Shown here piece by piece: positions 24,396 through 37,100 of a DNA stretch of 64,000 bases (positions are counted from its first letter, which is position 1; each line of letters opens with the position of its first letter). The position numbers were made by a program, and so were the translations under genes. The notes beneath the pieces are model-generated. The model saw only the letters and a list, made by a program, of their open reading frames with translations. It had not been told where the DNA came from and searched no databases. This DNA is from Taiwanofungus camphoratus. Taxonomy: Eukaryota > Basidiomycota > Agaricomycetes > Polyporales > Taiwanofungaceae. The stretch spans positions 1,054,001-1,118,000 of the forward strand of contig CP021222.1 in NCBI GenBank assembly GCA_003999685.1. Direction: 5' to 3'.

Positions 24396-26781
24396 TTACT
24401 CAGCCAACTGTCGGAACTTGTCTTGAATCTCACTATATAGTGCGTCCATCTTCTGCTTGATAGGCTCCTTCCCTTGTGATGGCGACTGTCGGGAGGTTAT
24501 CATTGTCATAACATGGGAGCTATGCGTGTCATACGCACCTCAAACTTCATCTGCGACAGCTTGAACATCAGGTCACCAGCTGAATCCCTAATTTTCGCAA
24601 ACGTGACGTCGCTTGTTGAAACCGCCTTGAGCGCCGCGTCGTGGAATGCAACAAAGTTCCGCAACATGGCACTTGTCTTGTAGAACGGGCAGAAGCGGTC
24701 GTACTCGCTCATGCCGTTTTGTTGGAGAAAGTCGTCCTTGAGCATGCGCGCGACCTCAAGCGTGATCTTGTCTGCCTCGCCGAGAGCACTCTTGCCCACC
24801 AGTTGTACAATCTCGGCGAGGTCCTCCTCCTTCTGGAGAATCTCCTTCGTGCGCGTACGCAGCTCAACGAAACCTGGCTCTGTCGTCTCATAATGTGGCT
24901 CGAGAACTTTGGTATACTTGGAGTACGAGACGTTCCAGTTGACCGATGGAAAATGCTTCCGTTGCGCAAGCTTCTTGTCGAGGCCCCAGAACACCTGCAC
25001 GATGCCTAGCGTTGCAGATGTGACGGGATCCGAGAAATCACCACCAGGTGGGGAAACACTGACTCGATGTATCAGCCAAGGCCGTCGTTAATAAACACCC
25101 TGGTCACTTACGCGCCAACGATGGACACAGTTCCTTGGCGGACAGGATTTCCTAAACAGGTCACCTTGCCCGCGCGCTCGTAGAATCCAGCAAGCTTCGT
25201 TCCCAGATATGCTGGATAACCTGAATCCGCAGGCATCTCCGCCAGACGTCCAGAGATCTCACGTAGTGCCTCTGCCCACCGCGATGTCGAGTCCGCCATC
25301 ATGGAGACGTTGCTTCCTTGGTCGCGGAAGTACTCGGCGAGTGTGATGCCCGTATAAATGGACGCCTCACGAGCAGCGACAGGCATATTCGATGTGTTGG
25401 CGACCAGCGTGGTGCGCTTCATTATAGGCTCTTGCCGACCGCCAACTTCCATAGATAGTTCGGGAAACTGTAGCACCGGTAAGCATGAGTACAGAACTGC
25501 CCCAAGTCATTGCTCACATCCATCAAGACTTCAGCCATCTGCAGAAACGATGAGTACAGCATTGGCCGACATGATTGTGAACTGACCTCGTTTCCTCGCT
25601 CTCCACACCCGACATAGATAATGATATCACTGTTTGAGTATTTAGAAAGTGCCTGCGAGATGACGGTCTTTCCGCAGCCGAATGCACCAGGGATCGCGGT
25701 CGTTCCACCCTGCACACAGCTATAAGGCATTTGAGATCGGCATAGACTTCCACATCACGCATCAGAGAAAAGGACCTACGGGAAGAGTGCGTCAAGAATA
25801 CGTTGTCCAGTCAGGAGAGGATAATCTGCGGTGTGCTTCTCCGCTACTGGCCGGGGGGCACGGACAGGCCACACCTGCATCATGGTGTGTTTTGTAACCT
25901 TGCCCTCGAACTCTGTCTCCAGAACAATATCCTAGCAGGACTGCTCAGTTGGTCAGGAGCGTAAAGGCTTATATGCAACGTACGTCGACGGCATAGCTCC
26001 CCTTCTCAGCCACATGCGTGATGGTGCCCAATGCCCGCGGGGAAAGCATAACCTTGTGGTTGTCGACGAGCGAGTTCTCGTAAACGCGCCCGAAGATGTC
26101 GCCTCCTGATATATGGTCTCCAACCTGTGAATGACACTGATTAGAAACAGCAAAAGCGTATTTGCTATACGCTCTGAGTGCACCTTGAAGTTGACTGGAT
26201 TGAAGTCCCACTGCAGTGACCGGTCAAGTGCATCGGTGTTGATACCTCTTGGGATATATATTGACTTGGAGAGTTCTTGGATAGACTGGCGACAATGTCA
26301 GTGGTCCATAGTTGCGGTGTTTACAACCTGGACGTACACGAAGTGGTCGCTGAATTCCATCGACGATGTTTTCCATTAAGCCTATACGAACGTCAATTGT
26401 AGCAACATTACATGCGCGGATGCCTACCAGGGCCAAGCTCTACGCTGAGAGGCTTGCCAGTGCGCAAGACAGGATCGCCGACAGTCACACCAGAGGTCTC
26501 CTCGTACACCTGAATAGTCGCTTTGTCCGCATCAATCCTGATGACCTCTGTACAGTACGTTGGCTCAATGCATACTTTAACCGATGCATGCGACACCAAG
26601 ACACACCTCCCACTAGTTCATCATGACCGACACGAACAAGCTCGTACATAGCACAGCCAGTCATGTTCTCCGCGATGACAACAGGTCCCGAAACACCATA
26701 CACTTGTCCAAATCGCGACTCACGGTCTTCATCGCTGATCTTAGAGAGGTCCTTCTTCGCGTTCGCAAGCGCCCCGGCCAT
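24396..26781 (-). CDS. VMA1: V-type H+-ATPase catalytic subunit A
   Basis: Catalytic A subunit of the V1 sector, which hydrolyses ATP to acidify vacuoles and endosomes. The start [15 protein letters not shown] (ATG at 26781) is followed by the beta-barrel ([17 protein letters not shown]), the non-homologous insert, and the nucleotide-binding domain with P-loop [20 protein letters not shown] near 25640-25700, then [12 protein letters not shown]. Further on are the [16 protein letters not shown] region near 25270-25315 and SVSIVG-type loops. The helical C-terminal part ends [17 protein letters not shown] with TAA at 24398. About nine short introns. The P-loop region is uninterrupted, so the Vma1 intein known from some yeasts is absent. 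An upstream in-frame ATG at 26829 exists, but the chosen start gives the family-typical N-terminus. Confidence 0.95.
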
Positions 26782-28495
26782 AGTGCTTTTGAGGGTTTGC
26801 AGGAACGAGACGTAGTGGACTATACACACCCGGCACTGGGGCCTAGCAAGTAGGAACTATGTGGGAGTCTAATGCTGTGACCTTCCAAATGTGGACCGAC
26901 CTGGACGCTAAGCACTCAGAGTCATGGCACTCACTGCTGCTGTGCTGGGGCTAGAGAAACTTTACTCAAGGTGTAATGATTTAATACCCCTTTAGATCCT
27001 GTCAACTCACAGACCATCTCGCTAAAGAACTAATTAGACCAGTGGCTTTAGCTCCATCTTGAATCAACCAAACCCATGTTGTTTCTTCCATTGTCCGTTT
27101 ACAATTTCGCACCCTCAGTCGCAACGAATAATGCATACAAGTGAGTCTGAATAGACACAAGTAGTTGCTGACAGGTGTGTACCGAGCAACAAACAAGGGG
27201 AACTGACAACTAGACAGACAATGCAGACCAATGTTTCTTGCCCATACTCACATTTTCCGAAGGCTGCTTAGATAGCTCGACGGAATAATTTGAGGGGCAT
27301 TGAAATCATTTTTTGGTCACGTTAGTATGCAACTTGTCAATGAGTTGAAGGATGATCGATGAGATGCTAAATCACTATCAGAGACTGATGGATCTAAAGC
27401 CGAGCTAGAGAAAGCCAGCAGACATATTTGTCAGGTGTATCGGAGGGTGTACCAAGTTAGTAATCCTGTATTTATTCCATGTACCATGAGTTTATTGATG
27501 AGTGTGTCAGTGGATTTACCATCACGGTACTCTGCATTCTCCCTTCAGAATCGTATCAGAGCAAGTCGTGCCAGGTCTCGTGTGCGCTCGAGAATCAAGG
27601 TTTGAGTGGCCTCGAGCGTCCCAGAGCAAGGACTGCTTGTGAACGATCTGACGCTCCTTTTGATCATTTTTGACAGTAAGTATCAGTTCGCATCCTCACT
27701 CGAAAAACCGGCGCTGGTTGTCCGGGTTATAACTGCCGGTCTCAACAAGCCTTCCCTTGTGCCCTGAGTATGGCCAATAACGTACCAATGGTCTCTCCAG
27801 ATAGGGACGCAGACCATCCGTGATCGCGCACGAGCGTGTATAAATTTGGCCTACGTTTCCACTAACAGCCGATGACCAGCGCCAATCGCCCTGACATCAA
27901 GAGTTTCACCGCGCATGCATCATGGAGCCAACATTGGTAACGAAACAGAGCATCGCAGGATGCTGTGTGAGTGATTGTGCTTTTCCTAGACATTGGGACT
28001 GATGTCAGGATCATAGTATGCGGGAGGCATTAGCAGTGGACGCATGAGTTCGAGTTGGGTGCAGCCCTTGATCTTAATACACTCCGTGCCGCTGTCAAAA
28101 ATGTCTTTGTTTCCCAACCTTTGGGCCGTGGAAGCGGTCTGATGATCCGAAAAACGTTTGAGAGAGTGCGTCATGGCGCCTTTCGTCTCCTCGAAATGTC
28201 TGACAGATATCGATTATTATTAGAGATAGACAGCTCAGCCACTGATCATACTCAGTCAAGGACGTCATCTGTCGGGCACTGGTCCGTGTCCGACGGAAGA
28301 TGCACTGGGTGCGCCTCGCCCTCTGCATCTCCTGACCTTTGTTGGCGTTGCATGCAGCGCTACTGTCTTCGTGAAACATTCCCGGACGCAGGTCAAAATG
28401 CATAAAAGCTCGCTCTGTGAGGCCAGTTCCTTACCTCCCACATCCCAGCAACACTTCTCTACTTGACTTCGCAGTCTCACCACCTCCTCCAAAAG
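26782..28495. other. Long gene-free stretch with glycopeptide promoter
   Basis: This 1.7-kb interval lies between the divergent Vma1 and glycopeptide genes. The open frames are short, overlap on both strands and resemble no family I know. The last 300 bp are the likely promoter of the glycopeptide gene, with a TATA-like cataaaag at 28401. An RNA gene of low conservation could be missed here. Confidence 0.5.
28401..28408 (+). promoter_or_regulatory. TATA-like element upstream of glycopeptide gene
   Basis: The string cataaaag lies 88-95 bp before the glycopeptide start codon and is followed by a C/T-rich leader with cacttctctacttgac. This is the usual arrangement of a strongly expressed fungal secreted-protein gene. 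Promoter use is inferred. Confidence 0.45.
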
Positions 28496-29391
28496 ATGTT
28501 CTCCAAGGTCGCTGTTGCATTCGTCGCTGCCGCTATGGCTTTCGTCTCGGTCAACGCCGAGTCCCACACCGTGTCCTTCACCAACAAGTCTCAGATTTTT
28601 CACCTCTGTCGCTGCTCTGGCCTCTGACCATTTCCGTATCTGTAGGTGCGGTCGCGGAACTGTTCGTAAAAAACCAATCAACGTTCAAACCTGTATTGTT
28701 GCAACTCAAACATTACACCTTATTACAGCCGATCTTGAAGGGCCAGGATGGCTCCACCTTGTCGACAGGCGGTTCCTGGACCAGCAATGGCGCTGCCGAG
28801 GGACTCATCGCGTACGGATATCTCCCTGCACAAGTGCTCTCACGTGCCCAGAGCTAACAACACCCTTCCAGTTACCTTCAGACAGGGAACTGCGGTGCTA
28901 ACGGCGAGGACTGCACACTCATCGAGGCCACACTCTCAAACGGCTACAGCAGCGCCGATATCTCCTTGATCCCCCCGTCAGAATTTTTCACCGCTCTCTC
29001 AGCGTGTCACGGAAGCTGAACTTCTTGCGTCTAGCCATGAGTTCTCGGTCACTAGCGGCTTTGGGTCAGTAAAGACGATTTGTTCGACTGAGTGGTCAAA
29101 TAGCAGAGTCATACTAATGCGAATTTTGCAGCTACTACAACGGCTGTGATGGCAAGGGCGCGGACTGTAAGTGGTCTTCTAGCATTGCAGGGGTTGTCCG
29201 CAACTTTACCTCGCACCCCTAGGCAACAACGCCAACTGCCCAGATGCTTTCCACAACCCCAACCAGACTTGGGTACAGGTCGGCTGCTCAGTTGACAACG
29301 TAAGTCAAGCACTATACTCGACAAGGTTGCTGATGCCGAGGGTCTCGTCATATTTCCAAAGGTCGACCTCGCCATCACTTTCTGCGACTAA
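28496..29391 (+). CDS. Small cysteine-rich secreted protein ('glycopeptide' family)
   Basis: Secreted protein of about 155 residues that matches the basidiomycete family usually labelled glycopeptide; molecular role unknown. A 21-residue signal peptide (MFSKVAVAFVAAAMAFVSVN, then A) precedes a mature chain starting ESHTVSFTNKCGRGTPI. It holds eight cysteines, in CGRGT, GNCGANGEDC, NGCDGKGADC, NANC, VGCS and TFC, so up to four disulfides are possible. I could follow the frame over seven small introns: donors near 28588, 28660, 28812, 28977, 29067, 29166 and 29299, each with an AG acceptor restoring the family pattern. The stop is TAA at 29389. Because of these introns no single open frame shows the gene, so it is easily missed. 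Its flanks are unusually wide gene-free stretches, in keeping with a dispensable, regulated secreted factor. Confidence 0.85.
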
Positions 29392-30338
29392 ACGTTTCGA
29401 GAATTCACTCTATGGCTTTAATTTTGATATTCTTTTCTCGGACGTAGCGTTGGGCTACATAGTTCATAGTGGACAACAAATATGTGACTGTTTTCGAACA
29501 TGATAATGTGCGGGGATCGAATCAAAAGCTAGCTTTACAGATTAGATGAACAGCGTTAATATTGAAAGGACGATGAGAGTATACACTCTACACCTGCCGC
29601 TTTCATTGATTGCATGAGTTTTGTTTATACGTGACGGTCAACTAGGACCACCGCCAATCCTATATAAGCTTTGATCCCAAAATCACCGAAAATGGGGTCC
29701 AAGAGCTGAAATGTTTGATGCAGACAACCGAATTTCTGGTCCGCTGGGGCGTATTGTTAGGTGCCAAAATTCACCAAACATGGACCGATAAGCAGGAGGT
29801 CCCATGCCTAACTACCGAAATGGCGGGTTTCCAGCCATGAAGACACCCATTACAGTGATGCCTTCCGGTCAGGTGCCGATGCAGAGAGTTTTTACGGTGA
29901 AAAACGGGCTGGTGCTCCAACACCGCGGAATCTGTTTTGAGTTCTGCACAGGGTCCCTGGCTCGGCTGAGGAGCCTTGCATGCCGGACCACCGGTAGGTA
30001 CAGTAGTAAGTAGCTGGCATAGAGCAATCACTTGAAAACCAGCCGCAGCCCACACTTTCTGGGGAGGACACGCTCTGATCCGTTCGAAATGTTCGTTGCC
30101 TAGCAAGTCACTGACTTAGCATGGAATCCCAACACGGGAGGCATCAGTGAAATTTGGCACTGTCAGTCCGAGACTCGACTCTCGAGCAACTCGGGCATGA
30201 TCAGATTCAAATCTACTTTAAGGCTCACGTGCGGCTACTTGTTTTCCTAACTTGGAAATTCCCGCCAGGCGAATTTCGCGCACGTGGCCGACTCGGCGAG
30301 CACTTACTATTGCTGACTGCTATAGACACGGTCGGGTT
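29392..30338. other. Intergenic, glycopeptide to uL15m
   Basis: About 950 bp with no supported gene. A 69-codon plus frame near 29804 and a 111-codon minus frame over the same bases are mutual shadows and match nothing I know. A ctatataagc box at 29660 could be a promoter element, but no gene start follows closely. Confidence 0.45.
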
Positions 30339-31280
30339 ATGTCGTTGTCTCGATTTCGTGCATCGACTGGACGTGTCCATTTGTTCAATCTTTCGCCTGC
30401 CCAAAATTCTCAGCATGCAGTACGTTCAAGCTCCAGTTGCCAAAGAATGATTTTGCTAAAATGCTATTTTGAGTAGCAAAAACGTGTGGGTCGAGGTCAA
30501 GGTTCCGGCCGAGGAGGGACGTCTGGGCGTGGTCATAAGGGTCAGAAGGCGCGGGCAGGTAATGGGAAGCCAAGGCTCGGGTTCGAGGGTGGACAGACAC
30601 CTATCTCGAAACTTATCCCCAAGCGAGGCTTTGTGAATGCGTGCGTCTGTTGATCCCTCTCTCTTAGTTCTCCTTTGATCGTCTTGTGAAGGAGCGGAAA
30701 GACGTGGGCCCCCGTAAACCTCGACAGGATACAGCATTGGATAGACACAGGGCGCCTGTCATCCTCGCCCGAGAATCCCATCACTGCTCGTGAGCTGCTG
30801 TTGAGCGGCTGTATTCATAACGTTCACGACGGTGTAAAATTATTGGGCAATGTGCGAGATCTGTTCTTGTTACAGACACCTGCTGTACTGACACCGCGGC
30901 AGGGTGCAGAACACCTTAAGACGGCCATCCACATAACACCCTCGCGCGCGTCTCAGAGCGCTGTCCGTGCTGTTGAGAAGCTGGGTGGTACTGTTTTCTG
31001 CAAATACTACAATCCTTTGGCTCTCCGTGACTGTGTAAAAGGACGAACAGACAGGGTACAAGCTGCGCCTACTCATCGGAGAGATATACGTGCGTGGTTC
31101 TTGATTCCCCAGCTTGGGGTTGTCTTGACTCTCTCTACAGTGTGGTATACGCAATGGAAAAACCGAGGCTACCTCTCTCCAACGGCCGTCAAGACTATGC
31201 CAGTGGTGGAGGATCGGTGGAAAGTCCTATCGGAACAGTTGCGCGCATATAAAACGCAAGAGTTCGCGAAGGCGAAGTAA
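30339..31280 (+). CDS. Mitochondrial ribosomal protein uL15m
   Basis: Large-subunit mitoribosomal protein of the uL15 family (yeast Mrpl10). The short N-terminal exon ([21 protein letters not shown] at 30339) splices over an intron at about 30421-30474 to [19 protein letters not shown], the glycine/arginine-rich loop diagnostic of uL15. It continues [10 protein letters not shown] and [20 protein letters not shown] (30480-30635). Later exons carry [27 protein letters not shown], and the C-terminal fungal extension ending [15 protein letters not shown] at 31278. Five exons. The N-terminus is basic and can serve as a mitochondrial leader. An in-frame ATG at 30252 would lengthen it. The 3' end is 68 bp from convergent Prp38. 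Confidence 0.9.
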
Positions 31281-31348
31281 TACTACATTGCCTAATCCGT
31301 TGACCGACTATATACATCTTTTTGCTCGGTTCTCTCCCTATGAGCGAA

Positions 31349-32411
31349 TCATGTCTCCATCCTATTAGCTCTGTCTGGAGAGATGCTGCGGCTTCGGGAG
31401 CGGAAGGGTGAGCCTGAACCAGATCGTGACCGCGAAGGACTGCGCGATACATATTTTGAGTCAGTAGGTGATGCAGTCCGATCAACACGGCTGAGGCTTC
31501 TCCCCCTGCTAGGACTCCTACTTCTCCCTTCGCTCGCACTCCTCACTCTACTAGCGCTTCTGCCCCTGCTCCTGCTCCTGCTCCTAGCCTTGTTTCTGCT
31601 TCTGTCCGTGCTGCGGCTCCTCTCGCTACCGTGTTCACTCTTGCCGTCCATTGCATCCAACAGGCGACTCTTCCTCGGGCCGATTTCTCCATTATCTTCT
31701 AACACGTCTCGTCTTGTCAGGCGAGGTAAGATGATATCGCATACCCTCTCTTCGACAAGAAGGTTATCCACAAATTCGTCGATGTACGTCAGCGAGTATC
31801 CGTCTACGAGAAGTCAATCGTCATTCGGGGAAAGAGTGAGCCTACGCACTCATTCCACGATACCTCAACTTCCGGTAATCCTTCAGTAAAGGTTCCAGGA
31901 CCTCGTAGACTTCAACTGCTCTGAAAGTCATGCGTATATACATGATAGCTAGTGCTCTCAAATACCTAAAAATACATGAGAATACGCCAACACAACTTTC
32001 ACATTTATGATACGCACTTGAATTCATCTGCTTGCAAGTATTCGAGTAGGATCTCCTTCTCAGGTTGGATCTGCAACAGCTTCAATAACAAACACAGAAA
32101 TTCTGTCGGCTTCTGGTTGCCATACACGCCACCGATGCACCTGAGTTCAATAGCTTTGTCAATGAGACTTTCGGCTACAAAGCCAACGAAGTCAGCTCGC
32201 TGAATAATCGACTTTGCATTCTACTCACCCGTCAAGGCGAAACAGTGCTCCTTCCAATAGGCCGACTCATAGATACGATTTCTAATAACAGTCTCGACTA
32301 GAAACTAAGGGATCAGCTATGAGAAGCGCATCTTTGTCGGGCTAAACTGTTCCTGACCTGAGGATTTTGGCCATGAATAGCTTGGGCGCCACGGACCGTG
32401 GTATTGGCCAT
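31349..32411 (-). CDS. PRP38: Pre-mRNA-splicing factor Prp38
   Basis: Component of the U4/U6.U5 tri-snRNP needed for spliceosome activation. Start MANTTVRGAQAIHGQNPQ at 32411 is characteristic of the family, followed by FLVETVIRNRIYESAYWKEH, then KAIELRCIGGVYGNQKPTEF, EYLQADEFKYLRALAIMYIR and EVLEPLLKDYRKLRYR across four or five short introns. The last exon has DNLLVEERVCDIILPRL and then a C-terminal Arg-Ser domain (31400-31660) of the type found in animal and filamentous-fungal, but not S. cerevisiae, Prp38. The RS tail is encoded by imperfect Arg-Ser codon repeats. TGA at 31351-31349. Confidence 0.95.
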
Positions 32412-34180
32412 TGCAAAGGTGTTTGTTTGTCTCTGTTATATTCCGAAGTCTTTGCCTTTTTCATCTTTCCAAATGTCACCTTCGTCGGTGTCTCGTCCGT
32501 CCTTTTGAGGCTATGCCAGTTTCTTTTTAACTGCTGTATGATGAGAAATGGAGAATTCTTGTTTTTTTGAATGAATTTGAGGACGGTTTTCAAGTTCTAA
32601 GGTTAGTCGGAAACCAATAACTCATCATCATCTTATTCATCCTGAAAATACGAATACCCCAGCGCGGGGGCAATGAAGAGCGGCTTCTGTTATCTCACGA
32701 TATTCTGTCGACATTATCATCGTGACGATCACTGAGTCAATCGAACTGGGCGTGGAACGAATCAGAAAGAAGCGTTGCTAAACAACTATTGCATATGGAC
32801 ACGTTGATAGTGCGATTAAGCTCGCTTTCCAATGTTGCAGTTGCCGAACTATGTCCTCGAAGCTTCGATTCTTCCAACGGCACAAGTCCGAATCACATTG
32901 GCATTGCTCATCTATATATATGCAACCCAAGGGCATCTTCTTCATTGTCAAGAGCATGCTTCACATCAGCGAAGGTCAAGGCAGCGCTCATGTCTCGCCT
33001 TACCTGTTTATCCCGCCCACCCTGATATGACATCGGAACAAAGAATCGGTTGTGCGTCAGAATGTTTGGTCCGGACATGACTTCAAATATTACACAAGAC
33101 GATCAACGACGTTAAGGTGATTCAATGTTAACTCACAGGCTTCAGACTGGAAGGGCTGCTTGGTATATCAGCTTCATTCTTTCTGATCAGATTAATTTAG
33201 CTAAGAGTGCGTTGTAGTGTCGGGGACTTCGTGAGTTTGTATGGCTCATTCATCAGTTTCCATACCATTAAAGCCGAGTTCATGCCTCCGATCGACGTCA
33301 CAGTTTCTGCGTTCTGCTGCTTTCCGTTCTTTTTAGCCGTAATATCAGTATGGCGAGTATGTCTGTCATTTGGATACTGCACGCTTGGTATGTCACGTCA
33401 AGACCTGCTGAGCTCAGAAACTCATGCTCACAGTCTCTCAGACAGTATCATCTGTCGTAAATGTTCATTGTGACATAGCCCCTTGTATTTGTACTGTGCG
33501 GTCTTGCCATCCTCCAGACTCATGCCTGTCCGTCATCTCAGAATGGATGTCATTTCCCAGTAGGTGCTGTGTCTCTGGTTGACTTGGCTTGCTATGCTGT
33601 TACCGAGGCGGCATGAACAATTAATCTTCCGGCATATAGATACTGATGTGGGAATATCCTTGCTTTTCGCAGTATCATCAACCCCTCTGAATAGCCTTTT
33701 CGGCAGATCTTTTCGACTGTATTATATAAAATGCAATCCGGAGCAGACGTATGAACTTCGTGTATTGTTGATTGCTCCGACATTGACATTTGCTATTCAG
33801 ATATTACAAAGTTGTATGCAATCCATGCCGTTTTATGTACGTTGTATGATTTTTTTCCGCATTATCTTCTTGTTGTGGATGTCTCATAATCATACGTATT
33901 AGACTAAATATTCGTCACGGTTCAAGTGAGCACCACGCATGTTAGTGGATTTCCGGTCGGGCGAAGGGTCTGTGTGGGCCTTGTCTGAGTATGGAGAAGT
34001 TGTGGGGTGGAGGCCACATAATAGTTGTATATACGACGATTTGCCATGAGTTCCAACGTTGTTGCTAGCCACCATCGTGTTGAGAGTTGGCTTGTTTTGC
34101 GGCTTTGACGCAACCTGGACCTTGTCTGCCTAGCTACCGCGGCCAACTGTTTAGCTGAGCAAGTTTTAACTTGAACAGCG
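32412..34180. other. Long divergent intergenic stretch
   Basis: About 1.8 kb between the divergent Prp38 and Rco1-like genes. The centre (33150-33900) is A/T-rich. It holds a few 60-112-codon frames, including two with hydrophobic runs (33207-33473 and 33564-33902, plus strand), but neither has a family signature or a splice partner I can defend. Promoters of both flanking genes must lie here. Confidence 0.45.
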
Positions 34181-37100
34181 ATGGCGTCTGTCGAGAGCAT
34201 CCCCGTGTATATGCTGCCAGGAGTCTCTGTCATGCAGCCGCCCCATCTAGAGGGTGACCCGAGTTTGGCGACAGAGATACTGCCTGGGCCACCTCCCTTG
34301 CAATCTGTTCAACAGGCAGGTCTTCCGAGGAGAGACCACAAGAAGACCGTGACTATGTTCTCCTACTTACCCAGTTCTGATCCCGGGACAACCTACACGG
34401 GGCATATGGCAACCCCCCTAGCCTCGACGACAGATGTCGATGGGCCACGGAGGAAGCGGGCAAGGTTGGATAAAGGGTGAGTCCCCTCGTCTCTCATGCG
34501 AAAACAAAAATGTTGACTTTTCCCGACTCTAAATGTTTTCCCCTTGCCATGTCCATTTGAACTTCGCATTCGCATGTCTATCGGTGCTACTCCGCTCGCA
34601 CTGTTCTGTGGCCACGTTGCAACAGGTCTACGAGCAGAGCTCAGCGCGCGTCAGCTCGCAATCTCTCTGCAGCTGCTCCGGCATCGGATCCTCTGTTACT
34701 TTCTGAGGCGATAGCCTCGTCATCACACCTCATTCCCGACTCTGACCCGTTTTCGATACCACTTGACTCTGACGAACCTATGTTGTCTCGTTCAAATTCC
34801 ATTGCCAATTTGGACGATTCTGCCCCAGTGAACAGCAATGCGAGAAGAAGCCAAGCTCCACGAAGAGAGAAAGGAAAAGGCAGAGAAAAGGATGCCACAG
34901 TTAAAGTCAAAGAGGAGCCGTCTGCTGTGACACTGAGTACGGGCGATTTAGGTCCTGCCCTGGTGGGTTATCCATCGCATCCGTATGTAGGTCACTCATA
35001 GACCCAAGTGTAGCCAAATGAAGACCACTGTTCGTCATGTCGCTCAGTTGGATCACTAGTCTACTGCGATGGGTGTCCAAGAGCATTTCACCTGTTATGT
35101 CTAGATCCGCCAATGGATGCGAGTGATTTGCCGGAAGGGGATGCAAGGTGGTTTTGCCCAGCGTGTACTATTCAGCAAGTCCGTGTCCCTCTCTTATCTG
35201 GGCCTGGGTCCTGGTAACTGACTTATCAGTGAATAGAAACCACCACCCAAGCCACCTGCGAGTCTGAAGTTGATGGCACCCCTTATTGAACAATTGTGGG
35301 CTAGTCTTCCCATCGAATATCAGCTGCCACAAGACATAAGGACCCATTTCAAGGACGGTAAGCTATACATCCCTAGAAATCGGGATTTCATTGACGGTTG
35401 GAGCACTCAGTCGCAACCGGGCCTCGAGGCACGTATGTGAATAGCTCCGAAATGAGACCACCCCGCCTAAAGTATGTGGATGCGCCGCATGATAGACATA
35501 TGCCTGACCAGTAGTGCAGTCGCCAGGGCCAGCTCGAGGATCGGGAGCCTTATCGATTGAAGGACAGGAATGGCGAGCCTGTATTATGCTTTCGTTGCGG
35601 TACCTCCGCTCTGCCTCCAGGTGTAGCGGCGTCTGCCCCCGCTGCGAAGCGTGCGAGACGGGAGACGACCGATGTAAACTTCATTGACAGTGGCCGGAGT
35701 ATTATCTCGTGCGATTATTGTCACCTGCATTGGCATTTGGATTGCGTTGATCCTCCATTATCTTTCATGCCGCCATGGGGCAGGAAATGGATGTGCCCCA
35801 ACCACGCGGACCGTGTTTTAGTGAGTATTAGGAATTCTTCCCACAGTGCAATCAAGCTCAATTCGTCATTTATAGCAACCCAAGCGTCGTATACCGAAGG
35901 CGAACGCGACACTCGTAGAAATCACCAAACCTCATCAACCCAATAACGGGAACATCGAAATTATTCAACCAGAGACTGTGGTCTCAGCGCCGCCTAAGAT
36001 TGCAGTGGATGAAGTCTTGATCAACGGCCGACGTTACAGGGTGCCCGAGAGGATCATCACGCTGGACTTTTGGAATAAAGTGGGCAAACCTGTGGGTGTC
36101 ATGGAAGAGTGAGCAATCCACTGGTCTCTCCGAGTGCTGTTTGTCATATGCAGTTGCAGGGATTCTGATGATTCGAGCGCAATTTCATCTCCTCTGACTT
36201 CTTTGAGCTCACTTGATGACGATGAAATCCCTGTTTCCGATTCCTCCGCTACTTTGTTCTCACTTGAAGATATAGCAGCGGCTCATGTGCGATTTCTTTC
36301 TCTTCATACACGACTGAAGTCTTATTATGTACCTAGTTATTGTGCGCCCTGAAATTGCGACGGCCTTCGACGGTCTCACAGCTATCTGACAATGGTGCCC
36401 CAAACGGTGTCCATGGACTAGGCGCGGATAGTGGTGCGCAAGTCCATGAAGTCGGCAGTCTCCTGTTGGAGTCCAAGACGGAGGGACACATGAATGGAAC
36501 TATGAAGGTCAGAGAGGGTCATCATGAGCTCTGACAATATAAACTCACTTGTTCTATCTTTGGCACAGCCGTTGGGCAAACGCCTGATAACCCCAGTTCA
36601 AGCAAGGACGTCCGAAGCTGACGATAGAGGGAAGGCACCAAGAGCGAGGCGTTCGACGATAACGCGACAGCAGGACAGGCAGCGAACTCAACCGCCCAGG
36701 AGATCTGCGCGATTTGGTGATGACGGGGATGTGTCGATGGATGTCGAGCCTGTAACAGCCACGCCTTCCGTCCTTCGACGATCCGATGGTCGGAAAGCAG
36801 AGCCCAAGAAAGATGTGGCTCAGGGGACAAAAGTGTCGCCAGAAACGCGTCCCGAACACAACGGGCTTGTTGCCCATCATCAATCGCACACTGTTCTCGA
36901 GAGCGTGCTGGATCAGCCAGACTTGGAGCCGTCTTCCGGTTCGACGTCAGGGAGGCCTAAGAGAACTCGACAGCCTGCGCGAAGAAAATCTTCACTAGCC
37001 CCCCTTATAGGAGGTATAGTGGTCGCTAGGAACGGCGGAGAACCCGATTCAGACAGTGTAGCTGCATCTGTGGAGGTTCAGCGGTCACCGATAGCTTCGT

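Noticed and set aside
25640-25700. Possible intein in the Vma1 P-loop
   Set aside because: The P-loop and the residues after it read through without any insertion, and the gene length fits a plain subunit A with short introns.
29771-30106. A 111-codon minus-strand frame upstream of uL15m
   Set aside because: It overlaps a plus-strand frame over the same bases, lacks any motif, and has no splice partners.
33207-33902. Possible small membrane protein gene
   Set aside because: Two hydrophobic frames occur in A/T-rich DNA, where hydrophobic codons arise by chance. They have no shared splice model, no family signature, and a competing frame on the other strand.
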